A stretch of DNA of 64,000 nt from Anaerolineaceae bacterium (GTDB lineage Bacteria > Chloroflexota > Anaerolineae > Anaerolineales > Anaerolineaceae). Location of the stretch: positions 62,001-126,000 of the forward strand of contig JAURZL010000001.1 in NCBI GenBank assembly GCA_030653365.1. The letters are read 5' to 3'. The notes under the pieces were generated by a model. That model was not told where the DNA came from, did no database searches, and worked only from the letters and a program-made list of their open reading frames with translations. A program made the translations under genes and the position numbers. Shown one piece after another: positions 16,517 to 24,718 of the stretch (its first letter is position 1; each line of letters starts with the position of its first letter).

Positions 16517-17524
16517 TTACAGATTGATGACTTCATCCTTCAAAATCGAAAGAAATACCTTTTCACCTTCCTCGCGTGGGAGACCGCCTTCAAAGATCAT
16601 ATCAGCATTGAGACGGAAATCTTGACACTGGATGCCATATCGGATGATATTGCCATGTGAAATGCTATTGATGATGGTACCTTGCAAATGATATTGATCC
16701 TTGCCATCTTCTGATTTGTTCAAAATGTGAATGATTTCAGGACGAATCGCTACATCTTTGCAATCCAATTTTTCATTGGCACCTTTCCCAAATTCCTCAG
16801 CGGTCAAGATGTTATAGTTCCCAATAAAGGTTGCGGCGAACTTCGTACGTGGTCTTGAGTAAAGTTCGATAGCAGTACCACTTTGTTCGATGAACCCGCT
16901 ATTGAAAAGATGAATCATGTCTGACATGACCATGGCTTCATCCTGATCATGGGTAACAAAAATCGTCGTGATGTTCAGTTCTCTTTGTATACGGCGGATC
17001 TCGATCTGGAGATTTCGGCGAAGTAACGCATCTATGGCTGAAAGCGGTTCATCTAAGAGCAAGACCTTAGGCTCGGTTACAATGGCACGCGCTAAAGCAA
17101 CACGTTGTTGTTGACCACCGGAAAGTTGACTGGGATATTGGTCGAGTTTTTCGGAAAGACCAACCAGATCTAAAATATCCTTTACTTTGGAATTGATTTC
17201 GGTGGTGGGGAACTTCTTCATTTTGAGACCAAAAGCTACATTTTGGGAAACATTCAAATTCGGGAAAAGAGAGTATTGTTGGAAAACCATTCCTATTCCA
17301 CGATCTCTTGCGCTGACTTCAGTGATATCGTTACCATCCAGAAAAACCTTTCCGGACGTGACAACTTCGAGCCCAGCCAGACAACGCAGCAGAGTACTTT
17401 TTCCACATCCGGAAGGTCCCAGTAGTGTCACCAGCTGTCCTTTTTCCACGCTTAGATTAATATCCTTTAGAACATGGTTTTTGCCAAAGTGTTTATTGAG
17501 ATTTTCAAATTGAATATAGGACAT
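16517..17524 (-). CDS. ABC importer ATP-binding protein (PotA/AfuC-like)
   Basis: A 335-residue ATPase of the spermidine/iron/2-aminoethylphosphonate importer class. The Walker A motif GPSGCGKST is near residues 36-44, the Q-loop FQQYS near 83-87, the signature LSGGQQQR near 135-142, Walker B VLLLDEPLSAID near 155-166 and H-loop VTHDQDEA near 190-197. A C-terminal TOBE-like domain spans about 240-335. It drives uptake through the two permeases encoded upstream. It is in the same operon as the binding protein and the two GDPDs, three bases from the permease gene. Confidence 0.93.
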   Translation of the reverse strand: MSYIQFENLNKHFGKNHVLKDINLSVEKGQLVTLLGPSGCGKSTLLRCLAGLEVVTSGKVFLDGNDITEVSARDRGIGMVFQQYSLFPNLNVSQNVAFGLKMKKFPTTEINSKVKDILDLVGLSEKLDQYPSQLSGGQQQRVALARAIVTEPKVLLLDEPLSAIDALLRRNLQIEIRRIQRELNITTIFVTHDQDEAMVMSDMIHLFNSGFIEQSGTAIELYSRPRTKFAATFIGNYNILTAEEFGKGANEKLDCKDVAIRPEIIHILNKSEDGKDQYHLQGTIINSISHGNIIRYGIQCQDFRLNADMIFEGGLPREEGEKVFLSILKDEVINL

Positions 17525-17527
17525 TTT

Positions 17528-18334
17528 TTATCTCCCTTTGTTTTCCATCTTAAGGTGGTTGTCTCTGCTCTGGAGATATAGTACCAGCGCTGTGATCAGG
17601 AAAGTGGTTATCATGATGATGACGAAGACCGCAGAGGCCTCTGTGCTCGAACGTTTCATAGCAAGGAACAGGAAAATCTGGACATTTTGGAACGAACTGC
17701 CTGTAATATTTCGTATCAAAACATAGTCACCAAAAATGATACCAACAGCCAACAATGATGAGACTGTGATGCCGGAAATGATATTGGGCACGATTACCCT
17801 GAAAAAAGCAGTCAACTTGCTGGCACCCAGCATTTCAGCTGCTTCAATCAGCATGGGCATATTAACCGCATGCATACTGTTTCGAATGCCCTGATAAATA
17901 TAAGGAAGAATGATGATGCAATATGCCCCAATGAGCATCACCAGTCGTAACCCAAGGATCCCCTGGACCCCTGCATAAAGAGAAAGAATGCTGACAGAAA
18001 GAATTACCCCTTGAATCGTGTAAGGAATCATACACAAAATCTGAATATATTTATCCAGTTTTGGAAAGTAAATGGTTACAGCAAATAACGCCAGCAAGGT
18101 TGTAACAACTGTTAGCAAAATGGGGATAATACAAATGATGACTGTGCGCCATAAGGTGAGCAAAAAAGCTTTGTTCGAAAGCAATTTAGCATAATGATCC
18201 AGCGTGAAACCTTCCGGCATAACATCAGTCCATTTTTGAAACATGGAATACACAGCCGTTGCCAGCAAGGGAATGAGCAAATAAATGATGAGAATGATGA
18301 TGATGAAATTGGAGGAAAATTTTGTTTTTTTCAT
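17528..18334 (-). CDS. ABC importer permease (PotC-like)
   Basis: A 268-residue inner-membrane permease of the binding-protein-dependent family, with about six hydrophobic helices. The EAA loop lies in IEAAEMLGASKLTAFFRVIVP (cytoplasmic contact for the ATPase), near residues 163-183. It begins directly after the first permease stop codon. It forms a heterodimer channel with that permease. Confidence 0.9.
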   Translation of the reverse strand: MKKTKFSSNFIIIILIIYLLIPLLATAVYSMFQKWTDVMPEGFTLDHYAKLLSNKAFLLTLWRTVIICIIPILLTVVTTLLALFAVTIYFPKLDKYIQILCMIPYTIQGVILSVSILSLYAGVQGILGLRLVMLIGAYCIIILPYIYQGIRNSMHAVNMPMLIEAAEMLGASKLTAFFRVIVPNIISGITVSSLLAVGIIFGDYVLIRNITGSSFQNVQIFLFLAMKRSSTEASAVFVIIMITTFLITALVLYLQSRDNHLKMENKGR

Positions 18335-19195
18335 CTATCTCACCTTCCATTTCGTCATCTGTCGGTTAATATAATTATTAATCATGATGGCTACCAACAT
18401 TAACATCATCATGACAACCGAGAGTGCTGCTCCTAGATGAGGGCGAGTTGTCATATCACCGGTAAACATACCGGTAATATTGACAGGCAATAATGAATAA
18501 TTGTTCATCAACAAAGCATATGCTGTGGCGTAGGCAGCCAGTGCATTGGCAAACAGAACGCTCATGGTACCGAAGATACTGGGTAGTAACACAGGTATCC
18601 CGATTTTCGTCCAGAAATGAATCGACCGACCACCTAAAAGCATGTTAGCTTCTTTCCATTCTTCTCGAATTCCGTGGAATGCGGGGATCAGAAGTAATGT
18701 TGAAAGAGGTATTTGAAAATAAACATACATTAACAACAACCCTGAGCTGGTGTATAAATCAAAATTACTCAGGAATTCTATCCCATATGTTTTGGCTAAT
18801 TGAGTAATTACCCCTGAATTCCCAAGAATAATCATATAAGCAAAAGCTAGAGGAACACCGGCAAAGTTGGATGTCATATTCAGGATGGTTAAAAATATAT
18901 TCCTAAATTTACCACGTGAATTGTGAGCAGCCTGGGCACCTAAGAACCCTATCAGTATACCGAATCCAGTGGATAGGACCGTGATTCTCAAACTATTAAT
19001 AATAGCCCTCTGATAAGAAAGTTTGGTAAACGCTGAAATATAATTTTCGAGGGTGAAAAAAATGCCGGGGTCAGTTTCTGATTTGAAACTGCTAAGAATC
19101 ATCATTATCAGAGGAAGGATTTCGTAAAGAAAAACGATTATGAGAAAAGGGAGAATTACCAGTAAATAAATTCTTATGTTTGTCTTTTTTTTCAC
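18335..19195 (-). CDS. ABC importer permease (PotB-like)
   Basis: A roughly 286-residue permease with six predicted helices and an EAA-like loop (EANMLLGGRSIHFWTKIGIP). The GTG at 19195 is chosen because GGAG lies five bases upstream; an alternative TTG at 19213 would place the SD inside the gene. It abuts the next permease with no gap. A strong hairpin (19212-19246) separates it from the binding-protein gene, which often lowers expression of permeases relative to binding protein. Confidence 0.9.
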   Translation of the reverse strand: MKKKTNIRIYLLVILPFLIIVFLYEILPLIMMILSSFKSETDPGIFFTLENYISAFTKLSYQRAIINSLRITVLSTGFGILIGFLGAQAAHNSRGKFRNIFLTILNMTSNFAGVPLAFAYMIILGNSGVITQLAKTYGIEFLSNFDLYTSSGLLLMYVYFQIPLSTLLLIPAFHGIREEWKEANMLLGGRSIHFWTKIGIPVLLPSIFGTMSVLFANALAAYATAYALLMNNYSLLPVNITGMFTGDMTTRPHLGAALSVVMMMLMLVAIMINNYINRQMTKWKVR

Positions 19196-19211
19196 GGAAT
19201 CTCCTATATCC

Positions 19212-19246
19212 AATTATGGGGCGTATTCCTGATACGCCCCATAATT
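19212..19246 (-). promoter_or_regulatory. Intercistronic hairpin between binding protein and permease
   Basis: A perfect 15-bp stem AATTATGGGGCGTAT / ATACGCCCCATAATT with loop TCCTG. No T tract follows it on the minus strand, so an mRNA-stabilising or partial-termination element is more likely than a full terminator. Confidence 0.8.
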
Positions 19247-19278
19247 TTAGTTGAGTTTGTGAAAAACGTACTGCTTAA

Positions 19279-20373
19279 TTACTTACTCATCAATGGGATG
19301 ATTTCCGCTTCCCAACGAGCAGAAATTTCTTTTCCAACTGCAGCGTATTGCATCGCATCTTTAATCGGAATTGAATTAGCATATTGAGATTGTTGGATGG
19401 TAACATCCTGAATCTCTTTTGGAATGACAATATCGGTACGTGTGGGAACAGCACCACCTTTTGCCAGGTTGATTTGGCCTTCATCACTGAAGATGAATTC
19501 ACGTGCCAGCGCAGCCGCATATGGATGGGGTGCATACGCATTGATCACAGAAGCATAACCACTCAGTATGGAACCATCTGAAGGAACACCAACAGTGAAG
19601 GCGTAGTTCGGGGTTTCATTGCGATAGGTCAATGCATTGTAACTCCAGGTTACACCTAATTGAACTTCACCAGCCTGAATTCTTTGCAGAAGGATATCAC
19701 CCTGATCAATACGACCAGCTTTTGCCATTTCAGCCCAGAATTCGAACGCTGGATCAAGATTATCCATATCACCGCCAAATGCATAGGCAGTTGCCAGTAC
19801 ATTGGCCTGACCAGTCGCACCACCGATTACATCACCGATCGTGAGTTTGTATGTACCATTACGAACATCAGCCCATGAAGTTGGGGCTTGTTCTTCCGTG
19901 ATATCTTCGTTATAGATGAAGGTTGTTACACCAGTGTAAGCGATCATCCACATACCATCGTCAGCTTTTGCCCAGTCGGGGACGGCATCCCAGTAGGAAG
20001 TCTTATATCCCTGAACCAATCCTCTGGTAATGGCTTCTGCGGTGAAACCAAGTCCAATATCACCAATATCTTTGGTGGGGGCATCTTTTTCATTTTCAAA
20101 CATATTCAGCTCTTCGGCAGAACTCATATCAGTATCAGCATGCGTGATACCATATTCAGCTGTGAGTTCCTGCCAGGTTTCTCCCCAGTTTGCCCATGAA
20201 TCAGGCATACCGACTGATTCTACATGACCTTCCTTTTTAGCGCCTTCAATGATCTGTTCGAGTGTCGCTTCATTTAGGTTAACTTTTTCAGTTGCTCCAC
20301 CACCGCTGCATGCAGCCATAACCATCGACATCAGTACAAAGATCACCAGGGTCAAAATAACACTTTTTTTCAT
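19279..20373 (-). CDS. ABC importer solute-binding lipoprotein
   Basis: A 364-residue extracellular solute-binding protein of the family 1/6 type (iron, spermidine and aminoethylphosphonate binders). The N-terminus MKKSVILTLVIFVLMSMVMA is followed by the lipobox Cys and GGG, so it is a lipoprotein anchored outside the membrane. The core shows IGDIGLGFTAEAITRGLV, YTGVTTFIYNEDI and GNVL-like segments of the periplasmic-binding fold. The ligand cannot be read from sequence. The operon ends in two cytoplasmic glycerophosphodiesterases, so a glycerophosphodiester is the favoured substrate; aminoethylphosphonate or a polyamine is an alternative. AAGGAG precedes the ATG. Confidence 0.9.
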   Translation of the reverse strand: MKKSVILTLVIFVLMSMVMAACSGGGATEKVNLNEATLEQIIEGAKKEGHVESVGMPDSWANWGETWQELTAEYGITHADTDMSSAEELNMFENEKDAPTKDIGDIGLGFTAEAITRGLVQGYKTSYWDAVPDWAKADDGMWMIAYTGVTTFIYNEDITEEQAPTSWADVRNGTYKLTIGDVIGGATGQANVLATAYAFGGDMDNLDPAFEFWAEMAKAGRIDQGDILLQRIQAGEVQLGVTWSYNALTYRNETPNYAFTVGVPSDGSILSGYASVINAYAPHPYAAALAREFIFSDEGQINLAKGGAVPTRTDIVIPKEIQDVTIQQSQYANSIPIKDAMQYAAVGKEISARWEAEIIPLMSK

Positions 20374-20452
20374 ATTTTCTTCTCCTTATTTGTTTTATTT
20401 AACGCGTTTATAGATCGAACTGTAGAACGATTATTAAACTTGAAAAATTTAT

Positions 20453-20464
20453 CCACCTCCTTGG
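20453..20464 (-). promoter_or_regulatory. Orphan SD-like sequence behind a small hairpin
   Basis: On the minus strand CCAAGGAGGTGG is a perfect anti-SD match about 80 bases before the binding-protein ATG. No start codon lies at a suitable distance. It follows a small hairpin (GGATTT GTGA AAATCC, 20463-20478). It may be a ribosome standby site or part of a leader structure. Confidence 0.4.
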
Positions 20465-20475
20465 ATTTTCACAAA

Positions 20476-20498
20476 TCCCATATGTCAGACATCTGGGA
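20476..20498. promoter_or_regulatory. 23-bp dyad, candidate operator of the importer/GDPD operon
   Basis: TCCCATATGTC-A-GACATCTGGGA: ten of eleven positions pair around a central A. It lies about 105 bases upstream of the binding-protein ATG, the expected position for an operator bound by a dimeric repressor or activator. The regulator is not identified. Confidence 0.6.
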
Positions 20499-20583
20499 AT
20501 CTTCTTTAATCATATATCTGATTTTGAAATAATACAATCACATCCAGCCATTTAATCGAGTCAAAATACTGGTTAATTTGAAC

Positions 20584-21018
20584 TTACATTCGGAGATAGT
20601 TTCTCCATCCATTCCACTCAGTAATTTCTTTTTGACCAACGACAATAAATGTTTCCCCAAGTACTCCTAGCATGGATTTACCATCTTCTAATTCTATCTT
20701 TCCAACCACCAATCCAGGTGGTTCATTCTGTAAGATTGTGACCAGAGCTTCTGCTGATAATTTCCAAATTTCAACATCGATTTTTGCTCCATTATTTTCG
20801 TCTCTGATCATTGCCGGATATTCATCCCTTATCGACCATAAGCGATATTTTGGAGCTGTCCGGGCATCACTGACGAATTCAGCGGTTACATCCAATAAAT
20901 TCTGGTTTAATGAAAGACCCCGCATCAATGTTCCATTGACAACAAAATTGATAAACGCCACACGCTTCTCCTTATCCTCGATGAACTCAAAAACTCGTGC
21001 ACACTTTTGAATTATCAC
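20584..21018 (-). CDS. Stand-alone allophanate hydrolase C-terminal-like domain protein
   Basis: A 144-residue protein resembling the C-terminal domain of allophanate hydrolase (AtzF-C, gamma-glutamylcyclotransferase-like fold). The features are a small-talk start VVNGTLMRGLSLNQNLLDV near 26-44, TAPKYRLWSI near 57-66, a central DVEIWKLSAEALVTIL strand-helix, GKIELEDGKSMLGVLGE near 106-122, and the family-typical ending ITEWNGWRNYL. In allophanate hydrolase this domain follows an amidase domain and acts in decarboxylation of the intermediate. No amidase is present here. It is on the same strand as the importer operon, 211 bases upstream. The substrate is unknown; the fold call is moderately confident. 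Confidence 0.65.
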   Translation of the reverse strand: MIIQKCARVFEFIEDKEKRVAFINFVVNGTLMRGLSLNQNLLDVTAEFVSDARTAPKYRLWSIRDEYPAMIRDENNGAKIDVEIWKLSAEALVTILQNEPPGLVVGKIELEDGKSMLGVLGETFIVVGQKEITEWNGWRNYLRM

Positions 21019-21161
21019 TTATAATCCAGGTTCATTGTGTAGCTTTCCAGAGTTTCAGGCGATCGTGTCTGTAAGAATAACACCGGGTAATTTATCTACA
21101 CAAATATCAATATAATTAACCTGATTATACAAAATATTTAAATTATGAAGGATTCATAAAA

Positions 21162-22091
21162 TTGTACATAAAACCACTCCTCATCTACAATCCAATTGCT
21201 GATCATGGCAAAGCTGGGAAAACGCTACCAGTTGTCCAGGAATTATTTAATACCCATCAGTTTGAGTATGATTTGTTGCTTACGGAATATCCAGGACATG
21301 CCCTAGAACTGGCAAGACAAGAGGCTGAATCAGGACGCTCATTAATTATTGCTGCTGGGGGAGATGGCACCATGAATGAGGTAATCAACGGTTTGATGCG
21401 TGCTGATACGAAGAACCAATCGAAACCGTTATTGGGCGTACTTCCAGTTGGACGTGGGAATGATTTCGCTTTTGGAATCGATATCTCCAAAGATCTGGAG
21501 AAAGCTGTCCAAGCGATTGTGAACGGTAAAACCAAAAAAATCGACATTGGTATTGTTACCGGGGGAGATTATCCTCAAGGCAGGTTTTTTGGTAATGGGG
21601 TCGGATTAGGTTTTGATACTGTGGTCGGATTTGAAGCAGCAAAAGTAAAATGGGCTCATGGTATAGCGTCCTATCTGGTCGGTCTGGTACGCACTATCTT
21701 TCTTTATCATACAGCCCCAACTTATGAAATTATCCTTGATGAGGAAACAATCACACAACCCTGCTTATTGGTTTCGATTATGAATGGTAAACGCATGGGC
21801 GGTTCATTTCACATGGCACCCAAAGGTGATCCGGGAGATGGATTATTCAATTTATGTATCGCAAGCCAGGTTCCACAAATCAAAATATTACCGTTGGCAT
21901 TAAAAGTAATGAGTGGCACACAGGTAGGTCACCCGGCGATCCGGATGCCACAATCACGAAAAGTAAGCGTACACGCATTGACCGGAAATATTCCAGCCCA
22001 CGCGGATGGGGAGACGATTTGTGTCGCAGGAAAAGAATTATCCATTGAAATCATTCCACAGGCTTTAGAAGTCATTTCAATGGAAAGTTAA
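21162..22091 (+). CDS. YegS/DagK-family lipid kinase
   Basis: A 309-residue diacylglycerol/sphingosine-kinase-like enzyme that phosphorylates a lipid hydroxyl with ATP. The nucleotide motif AAGGDGTMNEVINGL is near residues 63-77, LGVLPVGRGNDFAF near 90-103, and the C-terminal GDGLFNLCIA plus AHADGE segments are typical. The start is TTG with AAGGA nine bases upstream. It lies eight bases before a PlsC-type acyltransferase gene, so the pair may recycle diacylglycerol and build phospholipid. Confidence 0.9.
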   Translation: MYIKPLLIYNPIADHGKAGKTLPVVQELFNTHQFEYDLLLTEYPGHALELARQEAESGRSLIIAAGGDGTMNEVINGLMRADTKNQSKPLLGVLPVGRGNDFAFGIDISKDLEKAVQAIVNGKTKKIDIGIVTGGDYPQGRFFGNGVGLGFDTVVGFEAAKVKWAHGIASYLVGLVRTIFLYHTAPTYEIILDEETITQPCLLVSIMNGKRMGGSFHMAPKGDPGDGLFNLCIASQVPQIKILPLALKVMSGTQVGHPAIRMPQSRKVSVHALTGNIPAHADGETICVAGKELSIEIIPQALEVISMES

Positions 22092-22099
22092 TTTATTTT

Positions 22100-22780
22100 A
22101 TGAAATCTGGTTTCAAATTAATGAATAAGGTGTTGCGGTTTGTTTTTCAGATCGTTTGTCGCATCGTCCCCGAAGATTTTAAGAAAATTCCTGTGGAGGG
22201 ACCATTAATTCTGGTTGGCAATCACATCAATTTCCTTGAAGTACCGGTTTTTTTACCCCATATTGATCATCCAAATGTAATCGGGGTTGCCAAACGTGAA
22301 TCCTGGAAAAACCCATTATTCAATTTTCTTTTTAAACAATGGGGTATCATCCCCATTGATCGTGGTCAGGTTGATCGGGAAGCATTTCGCCAGATGGAAG
22401 AAGCCTTAAGTCAGGGCAAGGTGGTCGCGATGTCCCCGGAAGGTACCCGAAGTAAGGATGGATGCTTATTGCCAGGAAAACCAGGTGTGGTTGCAATTGC
22501 AGTGAAAAGTAATGCACTATTATTACCGATTGGTTTTTATGGATACGAGAATTTCTGGAAGAATTTTAAACATTTCAAAAAAACTGATTTTAATGTTGTG
22601 GTTGGGAAACCTTTCAGGTTAAATCTTAATGGACTAGCACTATCCAGGGATGTTCGCCAGGCTATTACGGATGAGATTATGTATAAAATCGCTGAATTAC
22701 TCCCTGAGAGGTACCGTGGCCATTATCAATTTGAAAATCCCATCGAGTATCAATACTTGAAACCGATTGATCTCAATTAA
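22100..22780 (+). CDS. 1-acylglycerol-3-phosphate acyltransferase (PlsC-like)
   Basis: A 226-residue LPLAT-family acyltransferase that makes phosphatidic acid or a related lipid. Motif I is NHINFLEVPVF near residues 36-46, so the usual HX4D is HX4E here. Motif II is GIIPIDRGQVDREAF near 80-94 and motif III is SPEGTRS near 112-118. The Asp-to-Glu change is conservative but unusual at the catalytic dyad. It is in a two-gene operon with the lipid kinase. The SD is weak, so coupling to the upstream gene is likely. Confidence 0.88.
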   Translation: MKSGFKLMNKVLRFVFQIVCRIVPEDFKKIPVEGPLILVGNHINFLEVPVFLPHIDHPNVIGVAKRESWKNPLFNFLFKQWGIIPIDRGQVDREAFRQMEEALSQGKVVAMSPEGTRSKDGCLLPGKPGVVAIAVKSNALLLPIGFYGYENFWKNFKHFKKTDFNVVVGKPFRLNLNGLALSRDVRQAITDEIMYKIAELLPERYRGHYQFENPIEYQYLKPIDLN

Positions 22781-22797
22781 TTAATAATTGATAAAAA

Positions 22798-23658
22798 TTA
22801 ATCTTCTGAATACCCACACAATGCCAAAGCACCCGGTCCTGTATTTATTCCGAGAACGGGTCCCGTCATATTAATCAATAATTCTGCCGGGTTATAGTCT
22901 GATTGAATTCTGGCAGCTAATTCTTCAGCTTTCTCTAAAGCATTTCCATGCAGTACAGCGATGTGAAGTTTTTTCTCAATATCCAGTTTTTCAAAGAATT
23001 TTTTATACATATTCTCTATCAAAGCTTTCTGGGTGCGAGCTAGAGTCACTGGTTCGACCAGACCAGTTCCATGATTGATTGAAACCAGTGGCTTGACCTG
23101 TAATAATCCACCCACCCATTTAACAGCTCCACCGATTCGCCCGCCTTTTTGGAGATATTCAAGTGTATCCATTGCGACAAATTGAACCATTCTTTTACGG
23201 ACATGGTCGATTGTTTCCAAAATACTCTTAACATCGGCACCTACATCACGCGCACGGGCTGCGGCCAATACCTGCCAGCCCAATGTCATGGTTGGACCTT
23301 TTGAATCGACAACCGATACCGGGAAATTGACCAATTTGGCTGCATCCTTCGCCATTTGATACGTGCCACTCATTGCACTGCTGACTGTTAAGACAATCAG
23401 CTCACGTGCTCCCTGCTGAAAGACTTTATCATAAACATGTTTAAAGTCAACCACGCTGGCTTGAGAAGTGGTTGGCCTGGTTTCATCGACCAATAGTCTT
23501 TGATAAAACTCCAATGGTTTCAGTTCAATCCGATCTTTGAATTGTTCATTTCCCCAGATAATGTATTGCGGTACGATTGTGATTCCATATTGATCAATCA
23601 AATGCTCAGGAATGTCACAGGTGCTGTCTGTAATAATACCAATCATGTAGCCCTCCAC
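22798..23658 (-). CDS. DegV family fatty-acid-binding protein
   Basis: A 286-residue DegV/FakB-type protein that binds one fatty acid and presents it to the FakA kinase in Gram-positive-type lipid salvage. It begins IGIITDSTCDIPEHL. TTSQAS near residues 60-65 and TVSSAMSGTYQMA near 92-104 are the canonical fatty-acid carboxylate-binding segments, and KGGRIGGA near 168-175 fits. It converges with the PlsC gene, giving a local theme of lipid metabolism. No FakA is visible in the window. Confidence 0.92.
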   Translation of the reverse strand: MEGYMIGIITDSTCDIPEHLIDQYGITIVPQYIIWGNEQFKDRIELKPLEFYQRLLVDETRPTTSQASVVDFKHVYDKVFQQGARELIVLTVSSAMSGTYQMAKDAAKLVNFPVSVVDSKGPTMTLGWQVLAAARARDVGADVKSILETIDHVRKRMVQFVAMDTLEYLQKGGRIGGAVKWVGGLLQVKPLVSINHGTGLVEPVTLARTQKALIENMYKKFFEKLDIEKKLHIAVLHGNALEKAEELAARIQSDYNPAELLINMTGPVLGINTGPGALALCGYSED

Positions 23659-23769
23659 TACCTTTATTTGATTGTAATCAATAAAAAACTAACAAGAATA
23701 AATATACTCAATTTTGGAAAATCGTCAAACTGGAAATTGAAGTGATTCTAATTCGTAGTTTATCGTTAA

Positions 23770-24093
23770 TTATGAATATTGGAGTAAATCCTCGTAGACT
23801 TTGATGTCTTCATCCGAGAAACAACAAAAGATTACTGTCTCGATGGATGAGGGATTCTCGAGAAAGACTTTCACAGTTCGAATAGCAATCTCTGCAGCTT
23901 CTCGAAGAGGATATCCATAAACTCCGGTGCTTATGGCTGGGAAAGCAATACTTTTGACCGCAATACTCCCTGCAATTTCCATGGATTTTTGATAGCAAGA
24001 TGCGAGTAATACCGATTCGTCTTGCGATCCTTCATTCCAGATAGGACCCACTGTATGGATTATAAATTTTCTGGGATGTAGGGAGCCTGGGTG
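23770..24093 (-). pseudogene. Macro domain protein lacking its N-terminal part
   Basis: The frame encodes only the last two thirds of a macro (ADP-ribose-binding) domain. It starts after a TGA at 24094-24096, reads KFIIHTVGPIW, then LASCYQKSMEIA, SIAFPAISTGVYGYP and the C-terminal helix. The N-terminal strand with the NAAN and GGGVD ligand-binding motifs is missing. Only a GTG at 24049-24051 could start it. Its 5' end overlaps the 3' end of a complete DinB gene in another frame, which looks like a deletion junction. A short translated product coupled to DinB cannot be excluded. Confidence 0.7.
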
Positions 24094-24572
24094 TCAATAT
24101 TTCCGACCAAAACCGGTAATTTAGTGTGCCCTAATTGTTGACGAATTGCCATATTTTCTCCTGTATGGTACCAATAGTGGTAGATCGTTCTTAAGAGCAG
24201 GTTTCCGAATGTATATCGTATAGGTTTCCCATTACTCATGATAGGTGCAATCAATTGTTCGCTGTTTAGGGTATCCAACCAGGGATCGACTGTTTTGGTG
24301 ATTGTCTGCCAGGCTGTTAATACGTCTTGAAAAATAGGGGTACTGGCTGGTGATCCATAGGCAAATTCTTTATCGATGTCAGGGAAAAGAATTTTTCCCT
24401 GACCATAGTGTAGGAAATATCGCTGTTCCTGCCAAGCAAGATGACCTACATTCCAACTCAAGCAGTTCATTGGTTGAATACGGATCATGGCATCCTGATT
24501 GCTGACAGTTTTTACGGATCGAAAAAATTCTTTACGTGTAAACCGTAATTGTAGAACAATTGGATGTGGCAT
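24060..24572 (-). CDS. DinB-like (DinB_2) metalloenzyme-fold protein
   Basis: A 170-residue four-helix-bundle protein of the DinB/YfiT superfamily, thiol-dependent or metal-dependent enzymes of mostly unknown substrates. Possible metal-ligand histidines occur at WNVGHLAWQEQ near residues 40-50 and YHYWYHTGENMAIR near 131-144, with a C-terminal LGHTKLPVLVG typical of the family. It ends inside the beginning of the truncated macro-domain frame. The ATG is the first one after an AT-rich upstream region. Confidence 0.8.
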   Translation of the reverse strand: MPHPIVLQLRFTRKEFFRSVKTVSNQDAMIRIQPMNCLSWNVGHLAWQEQRYFLHYGQGKILFPDIDKEFAYGSPASTPIFQDVLTAWQTITKTVDPWLDTLNSEQLIAPIMSNGKPIRYTFGNLLLRTIYHYWYHTGENMAIRQQLGHTKLPVLVGNIDTQAPYIPENL

Positions 24573-24718
24573 TTCAAAACCTCATTTAAAGGATTTTTTT
24601 CATTAAAATAATAACTGAATATCAAATATTTTTCCACTCCGTTGTTATGTTTTTATCTCTCCAGGAGTTTCAATTTCTAAATTAAATTTTGATAATTAAT
24701 TTAAGAATTAATGTAAGA

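Noticed and set aside
18194..20227. Long plus-strand frames opposite the ABC importer genes
   Set aside because: They are antisense shadows without SD or family features; the minus-strand importer proteins explain the region fully.
20374..20462. A GTG-initiated 27-codon leader frame overlapping the binding-protein ATG
   Set aside because: The SD would lie immediately against the GTG, and the sequence (Lys/Asn-rich) shows no sign of selection. Kept only as an orphan SD.
24049..24096. TGA at 24094-24096 before the macro domain read as a second selenocysteine codon
   Set aside because: The upstream frame does not encode a macro N-terminus, no Cys is expected there, and the DinB gene occupies the region in another frame.
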